Source: Streptomyces hoynatensis
GTDB taxonomy: Bacteria; Actinomycetota; Actinomycetes; Streptomycetales; Streptomycetaceae
NCBI RefSeq assembly: GCF_003626535.1
Contig: NZ_RBAL01000022.1
Location: 38,810-102,809, forward strand
Reading direction: 5' to 3'
DNA: 64,000 bases
Positions 41,353 to 49,647 of the stretch are shown in pieces. Under the pieces are notes generated by a model that did no database searches, was not told the origin of the DNA, and saw nothing but the letters and a program-made list of their open reading frames with translations. The first letter of the stretch is position 1. Every line of letters starts with the position of its first letter. Both the position numbers and the translations under genes were made by a program.

Positions 41353-43140
41353 TCAGTGGCTGTGGCGCGGGACCGCGTCCCCGCTGCCGCCGACGAGGAA
41401 GTCCAGGTCGGCTCCCCGGTCGGCCTGCATCACGTGCTCGGTGTAGAGCTTCACCCAGCCGCGGGTGGCGGCCGGTTCCGCGGGCGCCTGGGCCGGGGTG
41501 CGCCGGGCCAGCTCGGCGGGGTCGACGTCGAGGTCGAGGCGCCTGGCCGCCACGTCCAGCTCGATCCAGTCCCCGGTGCGCACCAGCGAGAGCGGCCCGC
41601 CGACCGCGGCCTCCGGGGCGACGTGCAGCACGCAGGTGCCGTAGCCGGTGCCGCTCATGCGCGCGTCGCTGATCCGCACCACGTCCTCGATGCCCGCCTC
41701 CAGGAGGACCTTCGGCACCGGCGGGTTGCCCACCTCGGGGAAGCCGGGGTAGCCGCGTGGCCCGGCGTTGCGGACCACGATGACGGTGGAGGCGTCCACC
41801 GGGAGCTCCGGGTCGTCGGCCGCCGCCACGTAGTCCTCGATGCGGTCGAACACCAGGGCCTGCCCGCGGTGGCGCAGCAGGCCGGGGGAGGCGGCCGAGA
41901 CCTTCAGCACGGCGCCGTCCGGGCACAGGCTGCCGCGCAGCACGACGGTGCCCTCGCCCGCGGGGCGGAAGGGCTCGGCGGCCGGGCGGATGACCTCGCG
42001 GTTCCAGCAGCGGGCGCCCGCGGTCTCCTCGCGCACGGTCAGGCCGCTGACGGTCAGGGCCTCGCCGTGCAGCAGCCCCGCCTCGTCGAGTTCGCGCAGC
42101 ACGACGGGCAGGCCGCCCGCGTAGAAGAAGTCCTCCATCAGGAAGCGGCCCGAGGGCATCAGGTCCACGAGCACCGGCACCTCGGCCGCCAGCCGGTCGA
42201 AGTCGTCCAGGTCGAGCGGGACGCCGAGCCGGCCGGCGAGGGCGAGCAGGTGCACGACGGCGTTGGTCGAGCCGCCGAGGGCCGCGTTGGTCCTGATGGC
42301 GTTCTCGAAGGCCGCCCTGGTCAGCAGCGCGGCCGGGCGCAGGTCGCGCCGCACCAGCTCCACGGCCTGCCGCCCCGAGGCCTGCGCGAGGGCGTAGCGG
42401 CGGGCGTCGACGGCCGGGATCGCGGCCCCGCCCGACAGCTGCATGCCGAGGGCCTCGGCGAGGCAGGCCATGGTGGAGGCGGTGCCCATCGTCATGCAGT
42501 GGCCGCGGCTGCGGGACATGCAGCCCTCGGCCTCGGCCAGGTCGGCCTCGGACATGCGGCCCGCCCTGGCCTCCTCGGTCAGCTTCCACACGGCGGTGCC
42601 CGAGCCGATGTCGCGGCCCTGGAACTTTCCGTTGAGCATCGGCCCGCCGGTGACCATGAGGGCCGGGATGCCGACGCTCGCCGCGCCCATGAGCATGGCC
42701 GGGGTGGTCTTGTCGCAGCCGGAGAGGAGGACGACGCCGTCGAGCGGGTTGGCGCGGATGGTCTCCTCGACCTCCATCGCCATCAGGTTGCGGAAGAGCA
42801 TCGTGGTGGGGCGCATCAGCGGCTCGCCCAGGGACATCACCGGGAACTCCAGCGGGAAGCCGCCCGCCTCCCACACGCCGCGCTTGACGGCCTCGGCCAC
42901 GTCCCGCAGGTGCGCGTTGCAGGGGGTCAGCTCCGACCAGCTGCTGGCGATGCCGATGACCGGGCGGCCGTCGAAGACCTCGGGCCCGAAGCCCTGGTTG
43001 CGCATCCAGGAGCGGTGGATGAAGCCGTTGCGGCCCTCGGCCCCGAACCAGGCCGAGCTGCGCCGGGCGCCGTCCTGGGTGCCCGCGCCGCCGCCCGGCG
43101 CGCCCGCGCCGCCCGACCTGCCGCCGCTGATTCCACTCAT
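41353..43140 (-). CDS. IlvD/Edd-family sugar-acid dehydratase
   Basis: The 595-residue enzyme has the Fe-S dehydratase features: TPCNAHLRDVAEAVKRGVWEAGGFP, LLSGCDKTTPAMLMGA (Cys ligand), GHCMTMGTASTMACLAEALGM (Cys ligand) and GGSTNAVVHLLALAGRLGVPLDLDDF. The group includes L-arabinonate, D-xylonate and 6-phosphogluconate dehydratases as well as IlvD. The sugar locus context favours a sugar acid. The ATG at 43140 overlaps the dehydrogenase stop (ATGA). It is cotranscribed with the alcohol dehydrogenase and divergent from the importer. Confidence 0.9.
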   Translation of the reverse strand: MSGISGGRSGGAGAPGGGAGTQDGARRSSAWFGAEGRNGFIHRSWMRNQGFGPEVFDGRPVIGIASSWSELTPCNAHLRDVAEAVKRGVWEAGGFPLEFPVMSLGEPLMRPTTMLFRNLMAMEVEETIRANPLDGVVLLSGCDKTTPAMLMGAASVGIPALMVTGGPMLNGKFQGRDIGSGTAVWKLTEEARAGRMSEADLAEAEGCMSRSRGHCMTMGTASTMACLAEALGMQLSGGAAIPAVDARRYALAQASGRQAVELVRRDLRPAALLTRAAFENAIRTNAALGGSTNAVVHLLALAGRLGVPLDLDDFDRLAAEVPVLVDLMPSGRFLMEDFFYAGGLPVVLRELDEAGLLHGEALTVSGLTVREETAGARCWNREVIRPAAEPFRPAGEGTVVLRGSLCPDGAVLKVSAASPGLLRHRGQALVFDRIEDYVAAADDPELPVDASTVIVVRNAGPRGYPGFPEVGNPPVPKVLLEAGIEDVVRISDARMSGTGYGTCVLHVAPEAAVGGPLSLVRTGDWIELDVAARRLDLDVDPAELARRTPAQAPAEPAATRGWVKLYTEHVMQADRGADLDFLVGGSGDAVPRHSH

Positions 43141-44195
43141 GCCATGCCTCCGGCTCTGACCAGGATCTTGATGTGCCGGCCACGGTCCGGGCCGGCGAGG
43201 ACGTCGAGGCCGTCGCGCACCGCGTCCGGCAGCTCCACCCGGCCGGTGATCAGCGTGGCCGCCTCCTCGGCGTGGCCGGCGAGGAAGTCGAGGGCGGGCC
43301 GCAGGTCGGCGTCCGTCTGGTGGGACATGCTGCCGACGAGGGTCAGCTCGCGGTGGGCGGCGGCGGCGACGTCGAAGGGGACCGGGCGCTCCGGCAGCCC
43401 GGCGAGGCCCACGGTGCCGCCGGGGCGCGCGGCGCGGCAGGCCAGGTCGAAGCCGGGTCCCGTGCCCGAGCACTCCAGCACCACGTCGGCCCCGCCGTAC
43501 TCCCCCGCCGGGGCGCCGTCCGCGACGGGCAGCGGGTCCAGGCCGAGCGCGGCGCAGACGGCCAGGCGCTGCGCCGCGGTGTCGGTCACGGTCACCTCGT
43601 TGCCCTCGGCGCGCAGCATGAGGGCGGCGGCCAGCCCGATGGACCCGGCGCCGACGACGAGGCAGCGCCGCCCGCGGGGCAGGCCGGCCCGCCGCAGCAG
43701 GTGCCAGGCCACGGCGAACGGCTCGCCGAGCGCCGCGGTCTGGGCGTCGAGGCCCTCGGGCGCGGGCACGGCCATCTCGGCGGGCACCGTGATCAGGTCG
43801 GCGAGCCCGCCGTCCGCGGACATGCCGAGGTGCCCGAAGTCGGGGCACAGGTGCCAGTCGCCCGACCGGCAGCTGGGGCAGTCCCGGCAGGGCAGCAGCG
43901 CGTTGAGCACGACGAGCGTCCCCGGCGTGAGCCCGGCGCGCGCCGCCCGCGCCCCGGCGTCGGCGACCCGGCCGGACACCTCGTGGCCCAGGGCCAGCGG
44001 CGCGCGCCGCCCGGTGACCGGGTGCGGCCGCTCCACGGGCACCAGGAGGGGTCCCGAGCGGTACTCCAGGACGTCGCTGCCGCACAGGCCGCACCAGGCG
44101 ACGGCGAGACGGATCTCGTCCGGCCCCGGCTCGGGGGCGTCGGGCACGGTCTCGAACCTGACGTCGCCCCTCCCGTGCCAGCGCACGGCGCGCAT
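43137..44195 (-). CDS. Zinc-dependent medium-chain dehydrogenase
   Basis: The 352-residue enzyme has the catalytic zinc Cys in WCGLCGSDVLEYR, GHEVSGRV, the structural zinc loop LPCRDCPSCRSGDWHLCPD, and the NAD motif VVGAGSIGLAAALM. These fit the butanediol/sorbitol/threonine dehydrogenase group. GGGAGGTG lies upstream of the ATG at 44195. With the dehydratase it would oxidise a sugar alcohol or keto-deoxy acid; the exact step is inferred. Confidence 0.9.
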   Translation of the reverse strand: MRAVRWHGRGDVRFETVPDAPEPGPDEIRLAVAWCGLCGSDVLEYRSGPLLVPVERPHPVTGRRAPLALGHEVSGRVADAGARAARAGLTPGTLVVLNALLPCRDCPSCRSGDWHLCPDFGHLGMSADGGLADLITVPAEMAVPAPEGLDAQTAALGEPFAVAWHLLRRAGLPRGRRCLVVGAGSIGLAAALMLRAEGNEVTVTDTAAQRLAVCAALGLDPLPVADGAPAGEYGGADVVLECSGTGPGFDLACRAARPGGTVGLAGLPERPVPFDVAAAAHRELTLVGSMSHQTDADLRPALDFLAGHAEEAATLITGRVELPDAVRDGLDVLAGPDRGRHIKILVRAGGMA

Positions 44196-44499
44196 CGCGG
44201 CACCTCCCTCTCCTGCTGCCCTCGGCTGCCGGTCCCGGCCGGCCGTGGTCCGATGCACCGACCGGCGCCCCGACCGGTTCCGGCCGGTTCCGACCGATAC
44301 CGGCCGGTCCCGACCCGTCCCGGGGGCCGGCGGACGCGTTCGTCACACTAACTCCGGCCCGCCACGTGGGACCCGCCCGGGAGCGGGTGGCCGGCGAGCG
44401 AATAGGGGCCATCCGGTGCCGCGATAACCCATGACAGGCCATGGCCCACGGCCCGACTGTCGCTCGTCAAGACTCACAGACACGAAGTCGGAGGGCGTC
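44196..44499. other. Divergent promoter region of the sugar locus
   Basis: It must hold promoters for both the dehydrogenase-dehydratase pair and the importer. It contains a 10-bp-period repeat array (44271-44320). I see no classical LacI palindrome and no gene. Confidence 0.55.
44271..44320. repeat. Five 10-bp direct repeats (consensus CGRCCGGTYC)
   Basis: CGACCGGTTC, CGGCCGGTTC, CGACCGATAC, CGGCCGGTCC and CGACCCGTCC follow one another with no spacer. The period equals about one helical turn, so all units face the same side of DNA. It could be a cooperative operator. Confidence 0.75.
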
Positions 44500-45810
44500 A
44501 TGGTGTCGCACGCACATTCGGGAAGACCGAGTCGGCGGCAGCTCCTGCGAGGCTCCGTGCTCGGGGCCGCCGCCTTTGCCGCGGCTCCCGTGCTGAGCGC
44601 CTGCGGCGGCGGTTCCGGTGGCTCGTCTTCGGGAAAGGCGACCGTCAGGCTCTGGCACTGGTACGACCAGCAGCGCGACCAGTGGCCGCAGCTGGTGGAG
44701 GAGTTCGAGGCGTCGCATCCGAACATCACGGTGGAGAACCGGCAGTTCGGCGACCCGGACAGCTTCCTGCCGGCGCTCCAGTCGGCGGTCGCGGCAGGGG
44801 ACCCGCCGGAGATCTTCGCCCCGCACGTGCTCGCCATCGAGTACGGCAGGGCCGGGATCACCGCTGACCTGGCGGCCGAGCTCGGCTCCGGTTTCCTGGA
44901 CGGCTTCTTCCCCTCGGCCAACGGCCTGTTCACCGACGAGGGGAAGCAGTACGCGGTCGGCTGGATGGCCCAGACCTTCGGCATCTTCTACCAGCCGCAG
45001 CGCTTCCGGGAGGCGGGCGTGGACGTCCCCGAGACCTGGGACGACCTGATCGAGGTGGCCGCCGCGCTGCGGGACGGCGGCGTGCAGCCCTGCGTGCTCT
45101 CCAACAACCCGGGCACCAACGGCCTGGACTTCTTCCTGCCGCTGATCACCCAGGTCGCCGACGATCCGCAGCTGCTGCTCGACCTCGATCTCCAGCGCAA
45201 CGGCAAGAAGTGGGACGCCCCCGAGGTGGTGCAGGCCCTGGAACTGGTGCAGCGGCTCCAGGAGGAGGGGGCGCTGGCGGACAACCCGAACGGCATCACC
45301 ACCGCCCAGGGCGAGCAGATGCTGTACACGGACCGGGCCGCGATGCTCTTCATGGGCTCCTGGGTGCCGCAGGACTTCGTGCAGGACGCGCCGCCCGAAT
45401 TCGTGGAGAACTACCGGGTGATGAAGACGCCGGCGCTGAGCTCGGGCGCCAGGCACTGGTGCGCCAACCAGGCGGGCGCGGCCTTCGCGGTCAGCGAGAC
45501 CAGCAAGAACAAGGACGCCGCCCTGGAGTTCCTCCAGTTCATGTTCGAGAACGACCGGTACACGCAGGTCATGAACGACTCGAACTCGATGCCCTGCACC
45601 AAGGAGGCCGCCCAGCAGGTCGCCGACCCGGTGCTGGCCGAGATGACCTCCTGGCTCCTCGACGGCGACGGCGCCCCGCACATCCTGATGGGCCCCGGCT
45701 CCTCCGACTCCGCCTCGAACGCCGTCTCCGCCCTGCTCGGCGGCGACTCCAGCCCCCAGGACGCCGCCGCGGACATCCAGTCCGGGGTCGAGCGGGCGGC
45801 GAACCGCTGA
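44500..45810 (+). CDS. ABC sugar-binding lipoprotein
   Basis: The 436-residue protein begins MVSHAHSGRPSRRQLLRGSV with a Tat-like SRRQLL signal and a lipobox LSAC at about residue 34, so it is anchored outside the membrane. The mature part has the carbohydrate family 1 solute-binding fold (WHWYDQQRDQWPQLVEEFEASHPNITVE). GGAGGG is 5 nt before the ATG at 44500. It is the first of an SBP-permease-permease operon lacking its own ATPase, as is usual for Streptomyces sugar importers that share MsiK. Sugar unknown. Confidence 0.93.
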   Translation: MVSHAHSGRPSRRQLLRGSVLGAAAFAAAPVLSACGGGSGGSSSGKATVRLWHWYDQQRDQWPQLVEEFEASHPNITVENRQFGDPDSFLPALQSAVAAGDPPEIFAPHVLAIEYGRAGITADLAAELGSGFLDGFFPSANGLFTDEGKQYAVGWMAQTFGIFYQPQRFREAGVDVPETWDDLIEVAAALRDGGVQPCVLSNNPGTNGLDFFLPLITQVADDPQLLLDLDLQRNGKKWDAPEVVQALELVQRLQEEGALADNPNGITTAQGEQMLYTDRAAMLFMGSWVPQDFVQDAPPEFVENYRVMKTPALSSGARHWCANQAGAAFAVSETSKNKDAALEFLQFMFENDRYTQVMNDSNSMPCTKEAAQQVADPVLAEMTSWLLDGDGAPHILMGPGSSDSASNAVSALLGGDSSPQDAAADIQSGVERAANR

Positions 45811-46778
45811 TGGCCACCGCGACAGCCCAGCGGCGCCCCGCCGCGCCCCCCGGCCGCCTCGCGCGCCGGGGCGGGCGCCGGGGTGGGCGGGGGCGCTCGG
45901 CGGCGCTGGCCGGCTACCTGTTCGTGCTGCCGGTCGCGGCCTGCTTCGCCGTCTTCGTGGCCTACCCGTTCCTGCGCTCGATGTACCTGAGCCTGACCCG
46001 CTGGTCCGGCTTCGGCGACCCGGAGTTCATCGGCCTGGACAACTTCGACCACCTGATGTCGGACCCGGTCTTCTGGGACGCCCTGTGGACGACGCTGTTC
46101 TTCACCCTGGCCTGCACCGTGCTGCAGACCGTGGTGCCGCTGCTGCTGGCCGTGCTGCTCAACCGCGGCTGGCGGTTCGGGGTGGTGTTCCGCACCGTGA
46201 TCTTCGTGCCCGCGGTGGTGTCGTTCGTCGTCACCGGCTCGCTGTGGCAGATGGTCTACGACCCGAACTTCGGCCTGCTCAACCGGTTCCTCGACGACCT
46301 CGGCCTCGGCTCGCTCGCCCACCCCTGGCTGGCCGACCCCTCCACGGTGCTGCCCGCCCTCGTGCTGGTCTCGCTGTGGCAGGCCGCCGGGCTCTACATG
46401 CTGATCTTCCTGGCCGGCCTCCAGGGCATCGACCCCGCGCTGTACGAGGCGGCGCGGATCGACGGCGCCTCGCCGGCCCGGCAGTTCCGGCACGTGACCG
46501 TGCCGATGCTCAGGAACGTCATCGCCGTCGTCGTCCTGCTGAACGTCGTGAACGGCTTCAAGACCTTCGACGTGATCTACGTGATGACCGGCGGCGGCCC
46601 CAACCGGGCCTCCGAGGTGCTGGGCACCTACCTCTACGGCCTGGCCTTCGGCTCCTCCGCAGGCGCCGTCCCCTCCTTCGGCTACGCCACGGCCATCAGC
46701 ATGATCGTCTTCGTCCTGTGCCTGGTGGCGACGCTGGTCCAGGTGCGCGTCAACCGGAGGGCCCGCGATGTCTTCTAG
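45810..46778 (+). CDS. Sugar ABC permease (MalF-like)
   Basis: The 322-residue membrane protein starts after a low-complexity N terminus and has six hydrophobic segments. The EAA loop reads YEAARIDGASPARQFRHVTVPML, the site that binds the ATPase. TGATG overlap with the SBP gene indicates coupling. It would form a heterodimer with the next gene product. Confidence 0.94.
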   Translation: MATATAQRRPAAPPGRLARRGGRRGGRGRSAALAGYLFVLPVAACFAVFVAYPFLRSMYLSLTRWSGFGDPEFIGLDNFDHLMSDPVFWDALWTTLFFTLACTVLQTVVPLLLAVLLNRGWRFGVVFRTVIFVPAVVSFVVTGSLWQMVYDPNFGLLNRFLDDLGLGSLAHPWLADPSTVLPALVLVSLWQAAGLYMLIFLAGLQGIDPALYEAARIDGASPARQFRHVTVPMLRNVIAVVVLLNVVNGFKTFDVIYVMTGGGPNRASEVLGTYLYGLAFGSSAGAVPSFGYATAISMIVFVLCLVATLVQVRVNRRARDVF

Positions 46779-47661
46779 CCCACGCGCCGCCGCCGCGCCC
46801 GCGCTCCCCGCGCAGGCCAGGGCGCGGCGCCGCCCGCGCGCGCTCCTGGGGCGCGCCCTCGGATACCTCACCCTGCTCGTGGTCGCCGCCGGTTCCGCCT
46901 ACCCGCTGGTGTGGATGCTGCTGACCTCGCTCAGGCCGCGCAACACGGTCTTCGGCGGCGGTTTCTTCCCCAGCCCGGACGAGATCACCTTCGACGCCTA
47001 CCGCGAGGCGTGGACCGGCCTGGACTTCCCCCGGCACTTCCTCGTGACGCTCGTCATCACGGCGGTGACGGTGGCCGGGGTGGTGGCCCTCGCCACGCTC
47101 TCCGGGTACGCCTTCGCCCACCTGGAGTTCCGCGGCAAGCAGGTCATCTACGTCACGCTGCTGTCCTCGATCATGCTGCCGGTGACGGCGATCGTGATCC
47201 CGCTGTTCCTCGAACTCGACACCCTCGGCCTGCTGAACAGCCAGGGCGGCCTGATCATGGTGTACATCGGCACCTCGGTGCCCTTCGCGATGTTCCTGAT
47301 GCGGGCCTTCTTCGAGACCCTGCCGAGGGAGCTGGTGAACGCCGCGCGCGTGGACGGCGCGGGCGAGTTCGCCATCTTCCTGCGGGTGATGCTGCCGCTG
47401 GCCGCGCCGGGCGCCGCCACGGTCGTCATCTTCCAGTTCATGAACACCTGGAACGAGTTCCTGTTCGCGCAGACCTTCCTGCAGCAGCCCGAGGACCTGC
47501 CGCTGCAGCCGGTGCTGTACTCGGTCGTCGGCCAGCACTCCACCGACTGGCCGCTGCTGTGCGCCTCGCTGACCATGTCCATCCTGCCGATCGTCGTGGT
47601 GTACGTGCGCATGCAGCGGCGCTTCGTCGCCGGGCTGACCCTCGGCGCGGTCAAGAACTGA
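46768..47661 (+). CDS. Sugar ABC permease (MalG-like)
   Basis: The 297-residue protein overlaps the previous gene by 11 bp. Its EAA loop is LVNAARVDGAGEFAIFLRVMLPLAAPG, and five to six TM segments are visible. CCGGAGGGCC lies upstream of the ATG. It completes the importer; the ATPase must be encoded elsewhere. Confidence 0.94.
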   Translation: MSSSPRAAAAPALPAQARARRRPRALLGRALGYLTLLVVAAGSAYPLVWMLLTSLRPRNTVFGGGFFPSPDEITFDAYREAWTGLDFPRHFLVTLVITAVTVAGVVALATLSGYAFAHLEFRGKQVIYVTLLSSIMLPVTAIVIPLFLELDTLGLLNSQGGLIMVYIGTSVPFAMFLMRAFFETLPRELVNAARVDGAGEFAIFLRVMLPLAAPGAATVVIFQFMNTWNEFLFAQTFLQQPEDLPLQPVLYSVVGQHSTDWPLLCASLTMSILPIVVVYVRMQRRFVAGLTLGAVKN

Positions 47662-47697
47662 CGGCTTCCCACCGGAAGCCGGGAAAGGATTCCCCGC

Positions 47698-48543
47698 ATG
47701 AACCCCACGAATCCACAGGCCCCCGGGGACCCGCGGTTCCCCCACGCCCCCGGGGCGGGAGCCGCGAAGGGCATGTCGTACGTGGAGATCGGGGTCGGCG
47801 ACGCGACCCGCTCCCTCGACTTCTACTGCGGCCTGCTGGGGCTGCGGCCGGTGCCCGAGGGGCCAGAGCCGCCGGCGCCCGGGGTGCACTGGCTCGACGC
47901 CCAGGGCGCGTTCGTCAAGCTCGTCGAGACCCGGGAGGGCACCCTCGGCGGCTGGCGGCGCGACGATCTCCAGCGCGGGATGCGGCACGTCGGGCTGAAG
48001 GTGGGCGACGTGTTCCGGCAGGCCGAGCGGCTGCGCTCGGCCGGGGTCGAGTTCGCCGTCGAGCCCACCGCGGCCGTCGGCGAGGTCAACCTGGCCTTCT
48101 TCCAGGACCCGGACGGCACCCTGCTGGAGATCATCGACGGGCATCTGCACTACCACTCGGTGACCACCCCGGAACTGGCCGACAGGGAGCGGGAGCTGGC
48201 GCGGGCCAGGCCGGCCGCGGCGGGCCCGGTCTTCGACCACGTCGCCGTCACCGTCGCCGACCTCGACGCCACCCTGGACTTCTACCGGGACGGCCTGGGC
48301 TACCCGGTGATCGGCCGCCTGGTGCACGAACGCGACCCGCGCGGCTTCGTGATCGACTACCTCCAGGCCGGGGACGCGGTGCTCGAGGTCTTCACCTTCA
48401 CCTCGCCCGAGGCGCCGACCGAGCCGGCGCCGCCCGCGGGCGACCGGCTGGGGCTGCGCGCCCTGGGCCTGGCCGCGGACGGGGCCACGCTGGGGGCGGC
48501 CGACCCCGACGGGGTGCCGCTACGGCAGGTGCCCGCCCGATGA
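47698..48543 (+). CDS. Two-domain VOC (glyoxalase/dioxygenase) protein
   Basis: Two beta-alpha-beta-beta-beta modules are seen: MSYVEIGVGDATRSLDFYCGLLGLRPV ending in FFQDPDGTLLEII, and FDHVAVTVADLDATLDFYRDGLGYPVIGR. Metal ligands typical of VOC (His/Glu) are partly present, as in HVGLKVGD and HVAVTV. AAGGATTC lies before the ATG. Its place in the sugar operon suggests isomerisation or cleavage of a sugar-acid intermediate, or removal of methylglyoxal; undecided. Confidence 0.85.
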   Translation: MNPTNPQAPGDPRFPHAPGAGAAKGMSYVEIGVGDATRSLDFYCGLLGLRPVPEGPEPPAPGVHWLDAQGAFVKLVETREGTLGGWRRDDLQRGMRHVGLKVGDVFRQAERLRSAGVEFAVEPTAAVGEVNLAFFQDPDGTLLEIIDGHLHYHSVTTPELADRERELARARPAAAGPVFDHVAVTVADLDATLDFYRDGLGYPVIGRLVHERDPRGFVIDYLQAGDAVLEVFTFTSPEAPTEPAPPAGDRLGLRALGLAADGATLGAADPDGVPLRQVPAR

Positions 48544-49499
48544 CCGCGAACGAGAGCGTGCTGCCGCTGCGCGAGCTCGGCGGCACCGGCCTGCGGGTCC
48601 CCGAGATCTGCTTCGGCGGCGGGCCGCTGGCCGGCATGCCGGCCGCCTTCGGCTACGAGGTGCCCGAGGAGCGGGCCGTCGAGACGGTGCGCCGCGTGCT
48701 GCGCAGCCCGGTGTGCTTCCTGGACACCGCGGCCGGGTACGGCGGCGGGCGCAGCGAGCGCGTCATCGGCAGGGCGCTGGCGGAGATCGGGGGGCTGCCA
48801 CCCGGCTTCGTGCTGTCCACCAAGGTGGACCGGGACGGGGCGAGCGGCGACTACTCGGCCGCCCAGGTGCGCCGTTCGCTGGAGGGCAGCCTGGAGCGGC
48901 TGGGCCTCGACCGGCTCCAGCTGCTCCTGCTGCACGACCCGGAGCACATCCCCTTCGAGGAGGCGATGGCCAAGGGCGGGCCGGTGGCGGAGCTGGTGCG
49001 CATCCGCGAGGAGGGCCTGGCCGCGCACATCGGCGTGGCCGGGGGCCCCGTCGGGCTGATGGCGCGCTACGTGGCGACCGGCGTGTTCGAGGTGCTGCTC
49101 ACCCACAACCGGTGGACGCTGATCGACCGCTCGGCCGACCAGCTGATCGACGCCGCCCACGCGGCCGGGCTCGCGGTGCTGAACGGGGCGCCCTTCGGGG
49201 GCGGCATCCTCGCCAAGGGCGCCGCCGGGCACGGCAGGTACGCCTACGCGGAGGCCGATCCCGTGGTGCTCGCCCAGGTGCGGCGGATCGAGGCCGCCTG
49301 CGCCGGGCACGGCGTTCCCTTGGCCGCCGCCGCCATCCAGTTCTCCACCCGGGACCCGCGCATCGCCTCGACCATCGTCGGGGTGACCCGGCCGGAACGG
49401 GTCGAGGAGACCGTCCGGCTGGCCCGCCGGCCGATTCCCGAGGAGCTGTGGCATACCCTCGACGGGCTGGCTGCCCCTGCCGACCACTGGCAGTTCTGA
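48540..49499 (+). CDS. Aldo/keto reductase, aldose 1-dehydrogenase-like
   Basis: The 319-residue barrel protein has the AKR tetrad regions: FLDTAAGYGGGRSERVIG (Asp, Tyr), VLSTKVDRD (Lys) and LLLHDPEH (His). It resembles D-threo-aldose/L-fucose dehydrogenases that make lactones from aldoses with NAD. ATG overlaps the VOC stop by ATGA. It fits the first step of an oxidative sugar route with the dehydratase; which sugar is inference. Confidence 0.88.
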   Translation: MTANESVLPLRELGGTGLRVPEICFGGGPLAGMPAAFGYEVPEERAVETVRRVLRSPVCFLDTAAGYGGGRSERVIGRALAEIGGLPPGFVLSTKVDRDGASGDYSAAQVRRSLEGSLERLGLDRLQLLLLHDPEHIPFEEAMAKGGPVAELVRIREEGLAAHIGVAGGPVGLMARYVATGVFEVLLTHNRWTLIDRSADQLIDAAHAAGLAVLNGAPFGGGILAKGAAGHGRYAYAEADPVVLAQVRRIEAACAGHGVPLAAAAIQFSTRDPRIASTIVGVTRPERVEETVRLARRPIPEELWHTLDGLAAPADHWQF

Positions 49500-49510
49500 C
49501 CGCCGCATCC

Positions 49511-49540
49511 GATCAGCGCCGATCAGTGTCGATCAGCGCC
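49511..49540. repeat. Three exact-period 10-bp direct repeats
   Basis: GATCAGCGCC, GATCAGTGTC and GATCAGCGCC are contiguous between the AKR and GH1 genes. The 10-bp period matches the array in the divergent promoter region. Confidence 0.75.
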
Positions 49541-49647
49541 GGTTTTCTCCCCGCCGCGGCGTGGGGGATGGGCGCGGGCGCTCTCCCCGCGCCGTTCACC
49601 GATTCCGGCACGACCGGCAACGACCCACACATGGAAGCACATTCGCC

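Noticed and set aside
44271..44320. Replication iterons
   Set aside because: No replication protein gene or AT-rich region is near; the site is a sugar-gene promoter.
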